NCBI GenBank assembly: GCA_900545335.1
Contig: UQYP01000008.1
Coordinates: 1 to 64,000 of the forward strand
Origin: an uncultured Sutterella sp.
Lineage (GTDB): Bacteria > Pseudomonadota > Gammaproteobacteria > Burkholderiales > Burkholderiaceae_F
Length of the DNA: 64,000 nt
Reading direction: 5' to 3'
How positions within the stretch are numbered: position 1 is the stretch's first letter; each line of letters begins with the position of its first letter. Under the pieces are notes generated by a model, which was not told where the DNA came from, made no database searches, and worked only from the letters and a program-made list of their open reading frames with translations. Below, piece after piece: positions 46,677 through 55,602 of this stretch. The position numbers and the translations under genes were made by a program.

Positions 46677-49600
46677 ATGCTTTCGCAATTTTGTATCCGC
46701 CGACCGATTTTTGCTTCCGTGCTCTCGATTTTGATCGTGCTCGCGGGCTTGGTCTGTGTGCGTATTCTGCCGCTGTCGCAATACCCTGATATTTCGCCTC
46801 CGAGCGTCTCCATTTCAACGAGCTATGAAGGCGCGGACGCCCAGACGCTTGCGCGTACGATTGCGGCACCGATTGAAGATCAGCTCTCAGGTATCGAGGG
46901 TCTGCAGTACTACACCACATCTCTGCGCTCCAATGGCGACGTGCGCATTTCCTGCACGTTTGAAGTGGGGATCGACCCCAATGACGCCATGCTCGAAATC
47001 AATAACCGTGTAAGAACCGCAGAAAGACGGCTGCCGGAAACCGTGCGTCAGAATGGTGTGACGGTGAGAAAGCGCTCTGAAGAAACGCTTTTGATGATGG
47101 CGCTTACTTCCCCCGACGGCTCCATGAACCCCACGCAGATGGCCGACTATGCGACGCTCAACATCGTCGATGATTTAAAACGTATTCCGGGCGTGGGCGA
47201 CGTGAGCATCTTCGGTAACGTGCAGGGTGCCATGCGCATTTGGTTAAACCCTGACAAGATGGCGCTTTTGGGTGTGACGGTGGGCGACGTTGAAAATGCC
47301 GTTGATATTCAAAACCGCCAGTATGCGGCAGGCCGCGTGGGAGCAGCGCCCACGACGCCCGATCAGCAACTTTTCTATACGGTCACAACCGAGGGTCAGC
47401 TTCTGACCGCAGAAGAATTCGGCAACATTACGATTCGCTCGGACGGCCCAGAGGGCATTATCCGTTTAAAAGATATTGCCCGAGTGGAAGTAGGTAAACG
47501 CAGCTACGACTCTTATAACCTCTTAAACAGTGCTCCCGCTATTACCGTTGCGGTGTATCTGCAAACGGGGGCCAATGCCATGAGTACGGCAGAACTCGTG
47601 AAAGAGCGCGTGGCTGAACTTGCTCAGCACTATCCGAAGGGTCGAATTACGCATACCATCACGGACGACACAACGATTTTCGTTTCTGCCTCTTTGTATG
47701 AAGTGGCCAAGACTCTGATGGAAGCCGGTCTTTTAGTGCTTCTTGTGGTTTATCTGTTCCTGCAGAGCTGGCGCGCGACATTAATTCCTATGATTGCAGT
47801 GCCGGTGTCTTTGATCGGAACGATGGTGGGGCTTTGGGCATTTGACTTTTCTTTAAATACGCTCACGCTTTTTGCCATGACGCTAGCGATCGGTATTGTG
47901 GTCGACGATGCCATCGTGGTGCTCGAAAACGTTGAACGTATTATGGTCTCTGAAGGCGTCTCGGCAAGAACCGCCGCCAAGCGCGCCATGAAAGAAGTGG
48001 CAGGAGCCTTGGTGGCTATTGTGCTGGTGCTCTCAGCCGTGTTTGTGCCCGTAGCATTTTTGGGCGGGATGGCAGGTGAACTTTATCGTCAGTTTGCTGT
48101 CACCATTACGATTTCGGTGGCCATTTCCGGTTTTGTCGCTTTGACGCTTACACCTGCACTTTGTGCGATTTTGCTTAAACCCCGCACGAAAGATCCCGCG
48201 AAATTCTTCCGGCGCTTTAATTTAGGTTTGGGGCGCTTTACGAAATTCTTCCAGCGGGTGGTGGGCTTGGCGCTGCATCATCGGGTAGCAAGCGGCGTTG
48301 TCCTTATTGCCGTCATCGCAGCCTGCTGGCAAATGGTGCAGATTACGCCTACCTCTTTTGTCCCCCGTGAAGACCAGGGTGTGGTGCGTTTAAGTCTTTC
48401 TTTGCCAGAAGGCGCTTCTCAAACCAGAACTGAAGGAGTCTCCGATGAGCTGCAAAAGAAAATGGGTCAAATCGAAGGGGTTGAGTCTGTTTTGACCTTA
48501 ACGGGGTTTGATACGGTAGCAAACGATACACGCCAGAATGCAGCAACCTTTGTTTTAAAGCTCAAACTTTGGGATGAAAGACAAAATACAGCCTCTGATG
48601 TCGTGAGAATTCTCACCAGGATGGCAGAAGACATCACCGAAGGTCGGGCAACGGCCTCAACGCCGGCTCCGATCAGAGGTTTGGGCTCTTCGGGAGGCTT
48701 TTCAGGCTTTTTACAGTCTCGCGAAAGCGATGACCCGGTGCAGCTGCAGCAGGTCGCAGATAACTTTATTAGTGAGCTGGAGCGCTCATCCTTATTGACC
48801 GGTGTTCGTCACACGGCGATGGCAGAATCTCCGATGCTGCTTGTGAATGTCGATGAAGCCAAGGCCCTTGCGATGGGCGTTTCCATTTCCGATATTTACG
48901 ATACGCTTGCAGCCTTTATGGGGAGCACCTACATCAACGACTTTACCCGCAACGGTAAGATTAACCGCGTGATCATGCAGGCCGATACCAAGTACCGGAT
49001 GAAGCCGGAGGACTTGGGGCGCTCGTGGGTAAGAAACAGCGCGGGCGAAATGATCCCGATGTCAACTTTGGTGTCTTGGGAAAGAACGTCGGGTGCTGAG
49101 ACCATGTCTCGTATGAACGGTTATCTCGCAGCGCGCTTTATGGGTGAAGCAAGCCACGGGGTGAGTTCCGGTGAAGCCATTGCAGAAGTCGAAAGAATTG
49201 CCAACGAAGTGCTCCCTGAAGGCTATGCGATCGGCTGGACGGGACAGGCCTTTCAGGAAAAACGCCTGGGTGCATCGGCTTCCACGGCTTTTATCTTCGG
49301 CATTATTGTTGTGTTCCTGATTTTGGCCGCGCAGTATGAACGCTGGTCTTTGCCTATTGCTGTGGTGCTGGCCGTGCCTTTTGCGGCGTTAGGGGCCTTG
49401 GTTGCAACTTATTGTCGGGGGCTCTCCAACGACATTTACTTCCAGATCGGTCTATTAGTGCTCGTGGGGCTCTCGGCTAAAAATGCCATTTTGATTGTGG
49501 AATTTGCGGCTCAAAAGTTAGAGCAGGGTAAAAGCGTTTTTGATGCGGCACTTGAAGCGGCATCCTTGCGGCTGCGCCCGATTTTGATGACTTCTTTTGC

Positions 49601-49841
49601 CTTCATCTTGGGTGTGGTGCCTCTGGCTCTTGCAACAGGGCCCGGTGCGGCAGCCCGTCAATCAATGGGAACAGGGGTGTTGGGCGGCATGCTGGTAGCC
49701 ACCTTCATTGCCATTATCTTTGTGCCGGTTTACTTTACCTGGTTTGTTTCCAAGAACCCGGTTCGGCGTGAGGAAGACGATGATGAAGGAGCATCTCCCT
49801 TCCTGAGTCATCCGGAAAAACCGGAAGATTCTCAACACTGA
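46677..49841 (+). CDS. RND efflux pump inner-membrane transporter (AcrB/MexB type)
   Basis: 1054 residues from the ATG at 46677 (SD CGGAGG). FCIRRPIFASVLSI and QYPDISPPSVSISTSYEGADAQT are HAE1 signatures. TM4 has GIVVDDAIVVLENVERI with the paired aspartates of the proton relay. Length matches AcrB (about 1049). The acidic tail (EEDDDEG...) is an extra. It exports hydrophobic compounds by proton antiport. Confidence 0.96.
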   Translation: MLSQFCIRRPIFASVLSILIVLAGLVCVRILPLSQYPDISPPSVSISTSYEGADAQTLARTIAAPIEDQLSGIEGLQYYTTSLRSNGDVRISCTFEVGIDPNDAMLEINNRVRTAERRLPETVRQNGVTVRKRSEETLLMMALTSPDGSMNPTQMADYATLNIVDDLKRIPGVGDVSIFGNVQGAMRIWLNPDKMALLGVTVGDVENAVDIQNRQYAAGRVGAAPTTPDQQLFYTVTTEGQLLTAEEFGNITIRSDGPEGIIRLKDIARVEVGKRSYDSYNLLNSAPAITVAVYLQTGANAMSTAELVKERVAELAQHYPKGRITHTITDDTTIFVSASLYEVAKTLMEAGLLVLLVVYLFLQSWRATLIPMIAVPVSLIGTMVGLWAFDFSLNTLTLFAMTLAIGIVVDDAIVVLENVERIMVSEGVSARTAAKRAMKEVAGALVAIVLVLSAVFVPVAFLGGMAGELYRQFAVTITISVAISGFVALTLTPALCAILLKPRTKDPAKFFRRFNLGLGRFTKFFQRVVGLALHHRVASGVVLIAVIAACWQMVQITPTSFVPREDQGVVRLSLSLPEGASQTRTEGVSDELQKKMGQIEGVESVLTLTGFDTVANDTRQNAATFVLKLKLWDERQNTASDVVRILTRMAEDITEGRATASTPAPIRGLGSSGGFSGFLQSRESDDPVQLQQVADNFISELERSSLLTGVRHTAMAESPMLLVNVDEAKALAMGVSISDIYDTLAAFMGSTYINDFTRNGKINRVIMQADTKYRMKPEDLGRSWVRNSAGEMIPMSTLVSWERTSGAETMSRMNGYLAARFMGEASHGVSSGEAIAEVERIANEVLPEGYAIGWTGQAFQEKRLGASASTAFIFGIIVVFLILAAQYERWSLPIAVVLAVPFAALGALVATYCRGLSNDIYFQIGLLVLVGLSAKNAILIVEFAAQKLEQGKSVFDAALEAASLRLRPILMTSFAFILGVVPLALATGPGAAARQSMGTGVLGGMLVATFIAIIFVPVYFTWFVSKNPVRREEDDDEGASPFLSHPEKPEDSQH

Positions 49842-49867
49842 TTGTTTTGCCTATCTGAATTCAGTGG

Positions 49868-49895
49868 TCCCCGAGGAGCGAAAGTTTCTCGGGGA
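49868..49895 (+). terminator. Hairpin after the efflux operon
   Basis: TCCCCGAG and CTCGGGGA arms with a 12-base loop; the tail is only weakly T-rich (TTGAATT). Confidence 0.6.
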
Positions 49896-49974
49896 TTGAA
49901 TTATGGAAAAACCACAAAAAATCATTTATAACTCATTGATTAAAAATGAAAATAACAAATATGACTGTATGATT

Positions 49975-50089
49975 TTGACAAGTTACTTTGTATATTTTTG
50001 ACAAATATGTTTATATAAATTTGACAGAAATGTTTGTATAATTTTGACAGATAAGAATGTGTATTTTTGACAAATTGGTTTGATATGTC
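49975..50089 (+). repeat. Five 23-bp direct repeats before the DUF4143 ATPase gene
   Basis: TTGACA begins at 49975, 49998, 50021, 50044 and 50067, exactly 23 bp apart; each is followed by an AT-rich (A)TGTTTGTAT-like stretch. The last unit runs into the ATG at 50085. Confidence 0.85.
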
Positions 50090-51365
50090 CAACTATCTAC
50101 ATCGATTGGCAGAAAAAGAATTTGCTGCAGCTGCTGACTCTATGCGAATTGTATTGGTCAGCGGTGCACGCCAATGTGGAAAGACAACTCTTTTAAAGCA
50201 AATGTTAAAAGAGGAGGATTTATTTTTATCATTTGACGATGCGATGATTCGAGAGGCAGCAAGTTCGGATCCGGTAGCTTTTTTAAGACCTTATTTAAAA
50301 CAATACCGCCGTATAGCAATTGATGAAGTTCAAAAAGTTCCTGAGATATTAGGCAGTATGAAACTGATTGTTGATGAAGAATCTCTTGCCGGTCGTTTTT
50401 TAATCTCCGGTTCTTCAAACTATCAGGCTCTGCCGGGTGTCAATGAGTCATTGGCCGGCAGATTGGCAGAGGTACGTCTGAGAACAATGACCGCATCAGA
50501 GCTCTCTTCAAACATTAATGCAGACTTGATTGACAGTTTTGCCAAAGGAGAATGGGGAAGATTACTTTATAAAGTTGAAGAATGCTCAAAAGAAGTTGTC
50601 TTAAATAAGGCGTTGATCGGCGGGTATCCGGAAGTTTCTTCTAAAACACCTCAAGCAAGGAAAATATGGTTTGAGAACTATATTACCCGTTTGTTAGAAA
50701 GAGACTTAAAAGATATCGGACATTTTGAAAAAGGTGATGCATTACGAAAAATATTGCTTTTATTAAGCAACATCTCAAGTCGTACTATCAGTCGTCAGGA
50801 ACTTTCTAAAGCCTTAATGCTGCACAGCGCAACAATTGATCGTTATTTAGGTGCGCTTAAAACAATGTATCTTATCGATGAAGTTCCTGCCTGGTCCAAT
50901 AAGATAATGCCTCGATTGGTGAAAGCTCCTAATTTTTACATGAGTGATTCAGGTTTAATGAGTGCACTGCAAGGGCATTATGATCTTGATTCTTTAATGA
51001 GGTGGGTGAACTATGTCGGAAAGCCGGGAAGTGATTTCATCGGTAACCTTATAGAGACATGGGTTTTTAATCAGCTTGTCCCGATAGCCAGAGCTTCGGG
51101 TAATTGGTCAATTTTCCATCTTCGAGTTTCCCAGAGACAAGAAATCGATTTTGTTTTGCAAAATGAGTTAGGACAGCAGTTGTTGGTTGAAGTGAAGGCC
51201 TCTGAAACTGTCACAAAAGAAGATTTCAAACATATCGATTGGTATTTTGAAAATAATCCCGAGTCTGCTTTAAGGGGAATCGTGTTGTATTGTGGGCAGG
51301 CAGTCAGAAACTTCGGAGAAAAATACACAGCGGTGCCGATGGCTAAGCTTTGGCGAGCTGACTAA
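50085..51365 (+). CDS. AAA ATPase with DUF4143 domain
   Basis: 426 residues from the ATG at 50085. Walker A GARQCGKTTLLKQ near residue 25; YRRIAIDEVQKVPEIL (Walker B) near 80; FLISGSS(N) sensor near 107. The C-terminal DUF4143/PD-(D/E)XK-like part has LIGGYPEV, SDSGLMSALQG and IDFVLQNELGQQLLVEVKAS. These proteins are widespread in anaerobes; their cellular role is not settled. Confidence 0.92.
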   Translation: MSNYLHRLAEKEFAAAADSMRIVLVSGARQCGKTTLLKQMLKEEDLFLSFDDAMIREAASSDPVAFLRPYLKQYRRIAIDEVQKVPEILGSMKLIVDEESLAGRFLISGSSNYQALPGVNESLAGRLAEVRLRTMTASELSSNINADLIDSFAKGEWGRLLYKVEECSKEVVLNKALIGGYPEVSSKTPQARKIWFENYITRLLERDLKDIGHFEKGDALRKILLLLSNISSRTISRQELSKALMLHSATIDRYLGALKTMYLIDEVPAWSNKIMPRLVKAPNFYMSDSGLMSALQGHYDLDSLMRWVNYVGKPGSDFIGNLIETWVFNQLVPIARASGNWSIFHLRVSQRQEIDFVLQNELGQQLLVEVKASETVTKEDFKHIDWYFENNPESALRGIVLYCGQAVRNFGEKYTAVPMAKLWRAD

Positions 51366-51370
51366 GATAA

Positions 51371-51392
51371 GGTGGCGAAAGGTTTCGCCACC
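51371..51392. terminator. Hairpin between convergent genes
   Basis: GGTGGCGAAA/TTTCGCCACC (10-bp arms), directly after the ATPase gene and 20 bp from the end of the leftward operon. Confidence 0.7.
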
Positions 51393-51412
51393 TACTATTA
51401 CAAAGCAAAAAG

Positions 51413-54298
51413 TTAATTTTCAGGAGTCACTTCCTTCCAGGCACGACTGTCAAACATCGAGCCTTTAATTTCCCAGAGATGCTCCATTCGGTATTCGTTG
51501 GCCGTCTGTCCGTCCGGAACAAATGTCATGCGTACCTCTTTATTGACACGAATGGGTTTACCCTCGATATCGGCAAAGATAAATTTCATCGTATCGACAA
51601 TGCCCAGATGATCGTCGGAGACGGCAAGTTTTGCATTGGGATCGGCCTTAACCGATTTAATCAGCAAAAGCGAGCTCGGACGGCCGATCTGTCCTTTTTC
51701 TTTGTAGACTTCGGAGAGTTCCGGCACATTGCCTGAACTATGATCAGAGACCACGACAATGGTGGAATTGTCAAAGATCTTTTCTTTTCGCATCCAGTCA
51801 AACCAACGGCCCAATGTTGCAAGAGAGCAGACTTCAGCAGCCATTTGTCCTTCAGGAATACCGTCAGCGCGCACGCCCGGGGTTTCGTGGTCCAAGAGCC
51901 TGCAGGAGCCCGGCTCCGTAAACCACGGATAGTGGCTTAATTCCGAATCAATAAATTTGAACGTGTTTTTCTCTGCACGGGTGTTGGACACTTGCGGCAC
52001 TAACTCAAATAACGCCAAATCGCGATAAAGGTTGTAGACCAACGCAGCGGTACTTTCACCCATCAGCCGTTCAATCCAGCGGCCGTCTTTATAAATGAAG
52101 TTTTTCAAGCTCCAAGGTACGGAATTAAAAAGACTCACGGCAATGAGGAAACTGTCGCTGTTGCCCCGGTCAATTTTGAGGTTATTGTCTGCCGTGTAGC
52201 GGCGCACATAGCTTTCACCGATATTGCGGATTAAAAGCGGATCGTGATCGGTGTATTTGGCTAGCCGATTTCTTTCCGTCCAGTTGCGTTCATACAAAAC
52301 CGAGTCGTAGCTTTTGCCGAAGCGGTTTAACGTATCGGCAAAACCACGGTTGATCTTTTCAGCCAGAGTGAGATCTTTTTCTTTATTGAGTTCCCACGGT
52401 GTACAGGCTTCACCGCACACGATGGAGGGCAGACTCGTTAATGTTGAGGGTCCTGAAGCCAGTGCCTCACGGTACCAGGTGAAGCCTCGGTACTGTTGCT
52501 GCAGTATCGGGTTTTCTGCCATGATGCGGTCTAAGTGGCGACCGGCAAAAGCGTCCAGCATCACCACAATCACGTTATGACCGTTTTTGCTGAAACCAAA
52601 GAGTCTGTCATTGTAGGCCGGCAATTCAATCGACTCTTCGTTTTCCGCGTCACGCGACCAGGCGGCTTCGCTTGCCTTAAGCATTACGACGGAATTGACC
52701 ACTGCCCCCACAATGCATAAGACAATAATTGTTTTGACCCAAGCGACTTTGCCCGTGCGGATGAGCCAAATAAAGATAAAACAGAAGCCTGCGACGACCG
52801 CAATATCAACGAGAACATTGAGTGAGCGGAAAAGGGGATCGGTGTTGGCGATGATAAAGGCCTGAATTGTGCCGACATTTAAGGGCAAAAGGAACGCGTA
52901 AACGGTCATCAGCAGGCAAATGAACGCGAAGGTGTAACCCGCGCACGCTGCCCACCCGGTGAGCTCAAAAAGTTTCGTCACGCACCAGACGATGACGCCC
53001 GCAACCGCTACGCACAAAAGCAGCATCGCAAGCACTTCTTCGATGCGTGAAAAGCCTTCGGGAGCCGTTGTGTAGGCCTGAATCGGCAGGTAAAAACTCA
53101 AAAGGATCACAAGCCAAATGGCAGCAGGTGTCAAAAGCTTTGCCGGATTGACCTTCTGACTCGGATAAAGCAGATAGCCTAAACCCACCTTAAAGTGCGT
53201 GATGATGAGAGACACCATCAGGAACGCAATACCGGCCGACAAGGAAAAATAGTGGCGATTGGCCCCTCCGAAATTCCAGCGCCCCCAAACTTTAAATTCG
53301 TAGTAAATGAGAAATAAGACCAAAATGAGCGCAATGGGGTGCTTCCAAAGCTTGAGTCTCACCGCTTCAAAAAGCGCTAAAAGTCCGATCAAAAGGAAAG
53401 CGTAATCCGAAGCGGTACTCAAATTGAGTTTAAGAGCGTCAGCCAAGAACGTGATTTGGTTACTGCTCAGAATGCCTAAAGCTGCCGCCAATACCCAGAG
53501 GTAAAAGAGGTAGCCGTCTTTGATCTGAGCGTTGCCCTTGGGCTGAGAGTCTTTTTCGGTAAAAGCAAAAAGGCGAGCAAATACTGCTGCAATAAAGCGG
53601 CCCAAACCGAGGAGCTTGAGGCTGAAGTGATGCACAAGGTCGTAGACAATATTTTTAGCCAGAGAAAAAATATTGTTAAACGTCCAATAAAGAACTAGGC
53701 CAGAGGCTGCGTTATATAAGAGCACCAAAAAGAGCGCGGCCATGCCGTAGAGTTGATATTTGTCGCGCTTGGAGAGATTTTTAGTGTAAATGAGCGCACT
53801 TGCGATATTGATGACCGTCATCAGTATCGGCATGAAATTAATGGCAAAATCACCGATTTTGAAAATTTCATCAGGCTTTGAGAGATCGGTGAGTCCAAGG
53901 AATGAAACGCCCTGCAGCGGCTCAAAGTGGCTCAAAAAATGATAAGCCGCAAAGAAAAACGGAATTTGCAGGAAAAAGCCGATACTGGATCGAAGCGTCA
54001 GAAACGGGGAGTAGCCTGCCTGACGGTGCATCGTGGTGATCATCGCAAAGCGCTCTTGCCCCTTATAGGCGCGTTTAATCATCGCCTCTTTGGCTTCAAA
54101 GGTTTTGCGAATCGCGCGCTCTTCTTCCTGCCAGGCCTCAGCCTTCATGTAGATGGGCAAAATCACAAAGTTAACGATTAAGCTCATCACAATGATGGCC
54201 CAGCCCCACTGTTCGGTGATATCAAAACCCCAGAGGAGGGCTTTGTGCATCCAGTATTCAAGCGGGGCAATAAAGAGGGTATATAAAAAGTCAATCAT
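51413..54298 (-). CDS. YidC/Oxa1-like insertase domain fused to an alkaline-phosphatase-superfamily phosphotransferase
   Basis: 961 residues. Residues 1-225 resemble YidC/Oxa1 (WGWAIIVMSLIVNFVILPIYM; GYSPFLTLRSSIGFFLQIPFFFAAYHFL; YNAASGLVLYWTFNNIFSLAKN). Residues 265-545 contain about 10 further membrane helices. Residues 558-940 are a phosphatase/sulfatase fold: VIVVMLDAFAGRHLD, GPSTLTSLPSIVCG (nucleophile region, as in EptA/LtaS-type enzymes) and STIVVVSDHSSGN. I infer transfer of phosphoglycerol or a related group to a surface glycan. Last gene of the operon, overlapping the previous stop by 4 bp. Confidence 0.83.
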   Translation of the reverse strand: MIDFLYTLFIAPLEYWMHKALLWGFDITEQWGWAIIVMSLIVNFVILPIYMKAEAWQEEERAIRKTFEAKEAMIKRAYKGQERFAMITTMHRQAGYSPFLTLRSSIGFFLQIPFFFAAYHFLSHFEPLQGVSFLGLTDLSKPDEIFKIGDFAINFMPILMTVINIASALIYTKNLSKRDKYQLYGMAALFLVLLYNAASGLVLYWTFNNIFSLAKNIVYDLVHHFSLKLLGLGRFIAAVFARLFAFTEKDSQPKGNAQIKDGYLFYLWVLAAALGILSSNQITFLADALKLNLSTASDYAFLLIGLLALFEAVRLKLWKHPIALILVLFLIYYEFKVWGRWNFGGANRHYFSLSAGIAFLMVSLIITHFKVGLGYLLYPSQKVNPAKLLTPAAIWLVILLSFYLPIQAYTTAPEGFSRIEEVLAMLLLCVAVAGVIVWCVTKLFELTGWAACAGYTFAFICLLMTVYAFLLPLNVGTIQAFIIANTDPLFRSLNVLVDIAVVAGFCFIFIWLIRTGKVAWVKTIIVLCIVGAVVNSVVMLKASEAAWSRDAENEESIELPAYNDRLFGFSKNGHNVIVVMLDAFAGRHLDRIMAENPILQQQYRGFTWYREALASGPSTLTSLPSIVCGEACTPWELNKEKDLTLAEKINRGFADTLNRFGKSYDSVLYERNWTERNRLAKYTDHDPLLIRNIGESYVRRYTADNNLKIDRGNSDSFLIAVSLFNSVPWSLKNFIYKDGRWIERLMGESTAALVYNLYRDLALFELVPQVSNTRAEKNTFKFIDSELSHYPWFTEPGSCRLLDHETPGVRADGIPEGQMAAEVCSLATLGRWFDWMRKEKIFDNSTIVVVSDHSSGNVPELSEVYKEKGQIGRPSSLLLIKSVKADPNAKLAVSDDHLGIVDTMKFIFADIEGKPIRVNKEVRMTFVPDGQTANEYRMEHLWEIKGSMFDSRAWKEVTPEN

Positions 54299-55599
54299 TT
54301 TGATTTTTTCTCCGCTTGAAGACTTTGAGCTAAGTGAATCAGGGCCTTGGCAATGGGTTCACCTGCTGAGCCGAAATTAACAACATTTTGGTTTCTGATC
54401 GCCTCAATACGGCCCGCTAAATCTTCGTGGCGCGACAGAAGATCCTTCACGGTAGCCGGAATTGATTGTTCCTGGCCGGGATAAATTCTGCGACCGAGAC
54501 TGTCCAGAGACTGCATTTCCCAGGCCTCGTGCGGAATTTCCCAAGCTTCAAAGCCGTCTTTCATCGGACCGCTTCCCACAGAAATGACGGGGCGCAGGAA
54601 GATAAAGGCAAAGTCAAAAATAACGCCAGAGACATCCGAAATCATCAGCTGCGCGCGGCTTAAACTCTTAAAGCCGTCAGGATTGCGGTCCCACTCTATA
54701 TTGGAATAGTCTTTGAGCTCTTCGGTGAGTTGATCCATGAGCGCTTTATCGGAAATAAAGCTTTGGGGATGAGGACGCAAAATAACGTGATAGCCCGCTT
54801 CAGCTAAAAGTTTCGGAATCATAGAACCCGTGCGGGTTAAAAGACCGTTTTTGCCCCAGGTCGGTGCAATCAGAATGGTGTTTTCATCAGGTTTCATCTC
54901 CGGGGTTTTTCTGGCAACCATTCCGTCAAAATAAGGGCACCCCAGAAGCGGCAGATCTTTGGCTGCAGTGTTCCGCAAGGCTTCCAGGCAGCGCAGGCTT
55001 TTGGCTTGTGCAGGCCCTGCGCAGTAGACCGCATCGTAGTAGTCAAAGCTATAGAACTTGTAGGTGTGAATGTCGCCAGCGGCATGCACAATGTGCACGT
55101 ACTTTTTAACGCCTGCAGAGCGCCGGATCTGAAGCACATCAATGCCGGGCGTAGTGAGTACAAAAACATCAGCTTCCAAAAAGCCCAAAGCCGTGTAAGC
55201 GGTCTGGCCCTTACCGATAAATTTGGCATGCACCCATTGATCAAGGCCGCTATTGAAGACCGGATCGTTTTCGTCGCTTGTGAGATACGTGACTCGAGTT
55301 TGTTTTTTTGCAAGCGCTTCGAGCACCGGTTTAAACGTAGACCAATAGGCAGCCGATTCGGCGTAAAAGACGATGGAATTATTTTTGAGTTCGTCTTCTT
55401 TGCCTTTGAGTTTAAAAAAGACCGAGCGCATCATGCCGGGCAGTTTTCTGATCAAAAAGTAGCCGCTTGATGTGAGACCGATTAAAACGGACAGGAGCAT
55501 GCTGCCTGTGCCCGGATCAAGGTAAGCCCAAGCTTCAAGCGGACAGTAAGCCGCAGCAATGATGGCAAAGACTTTGAGGAATTTATCGAGTATTTTCAT
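54295..55599 (-). CDS. CDP-glycerol glycerophosphotransferase-like protein
   Basis: 434 residues. N-terminal hydrophobic region (YLDPGTGSMLLSVLIGL...). The transferase core has HIVHAAGDIHTYKFYSFDYYDAVYCAGP, LLGCPYFDG, ILIAPTWGKNGLL, VILRPHPQ and LMISDVSGVIFDFAFI, the TagF/TagB-type order. These enzymes use CDP-glycerol or CDP-ribitol to build teichoic-acid-like polymers; in Gram-negatives they modify capsule or LPS. Confidence 0.87.
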   Translation of the reverse strand: MKILDKFLKVFAIIAAAYCPLEAWAYLDPGTGSMLLSVLIGLTSSGYFLIRKLPGMMRSVFFKLKGKEDELKNNSIVFYAESAAYWSTFKPVLEALAKKQTRVTYLTSDENDPVFNSGLDQWVHAKFIGKGQTAYTALGFLEADVFVLTTPGIDVLQIRRSAGVKKYVHIVHAAGDIHTYKFYSFDYYDAVYCAGPAQAKSLRCLEALRNTAAKDLPLLGCPYFDGMVARKTPEMKPDENTILIAPTWGKNGLLTRTGSMIPKLLAEAGYHVILRPHPQSFISDKALMDQLTEELKDYSNIEWDRNPDGFKSLSRAQLMISDVSGVIFDFAFIFLRPVISVGSGPMKDGFEAWEIPHEAWEMQSLDSLGRRIYPGQEQSIPATVKDLLSRHEDLAGRIEAIRNQNVVNFGSAGEPIAKALIHLAQSLQAEKKSK

Positions 55600-55602
55600 A
55601 AG

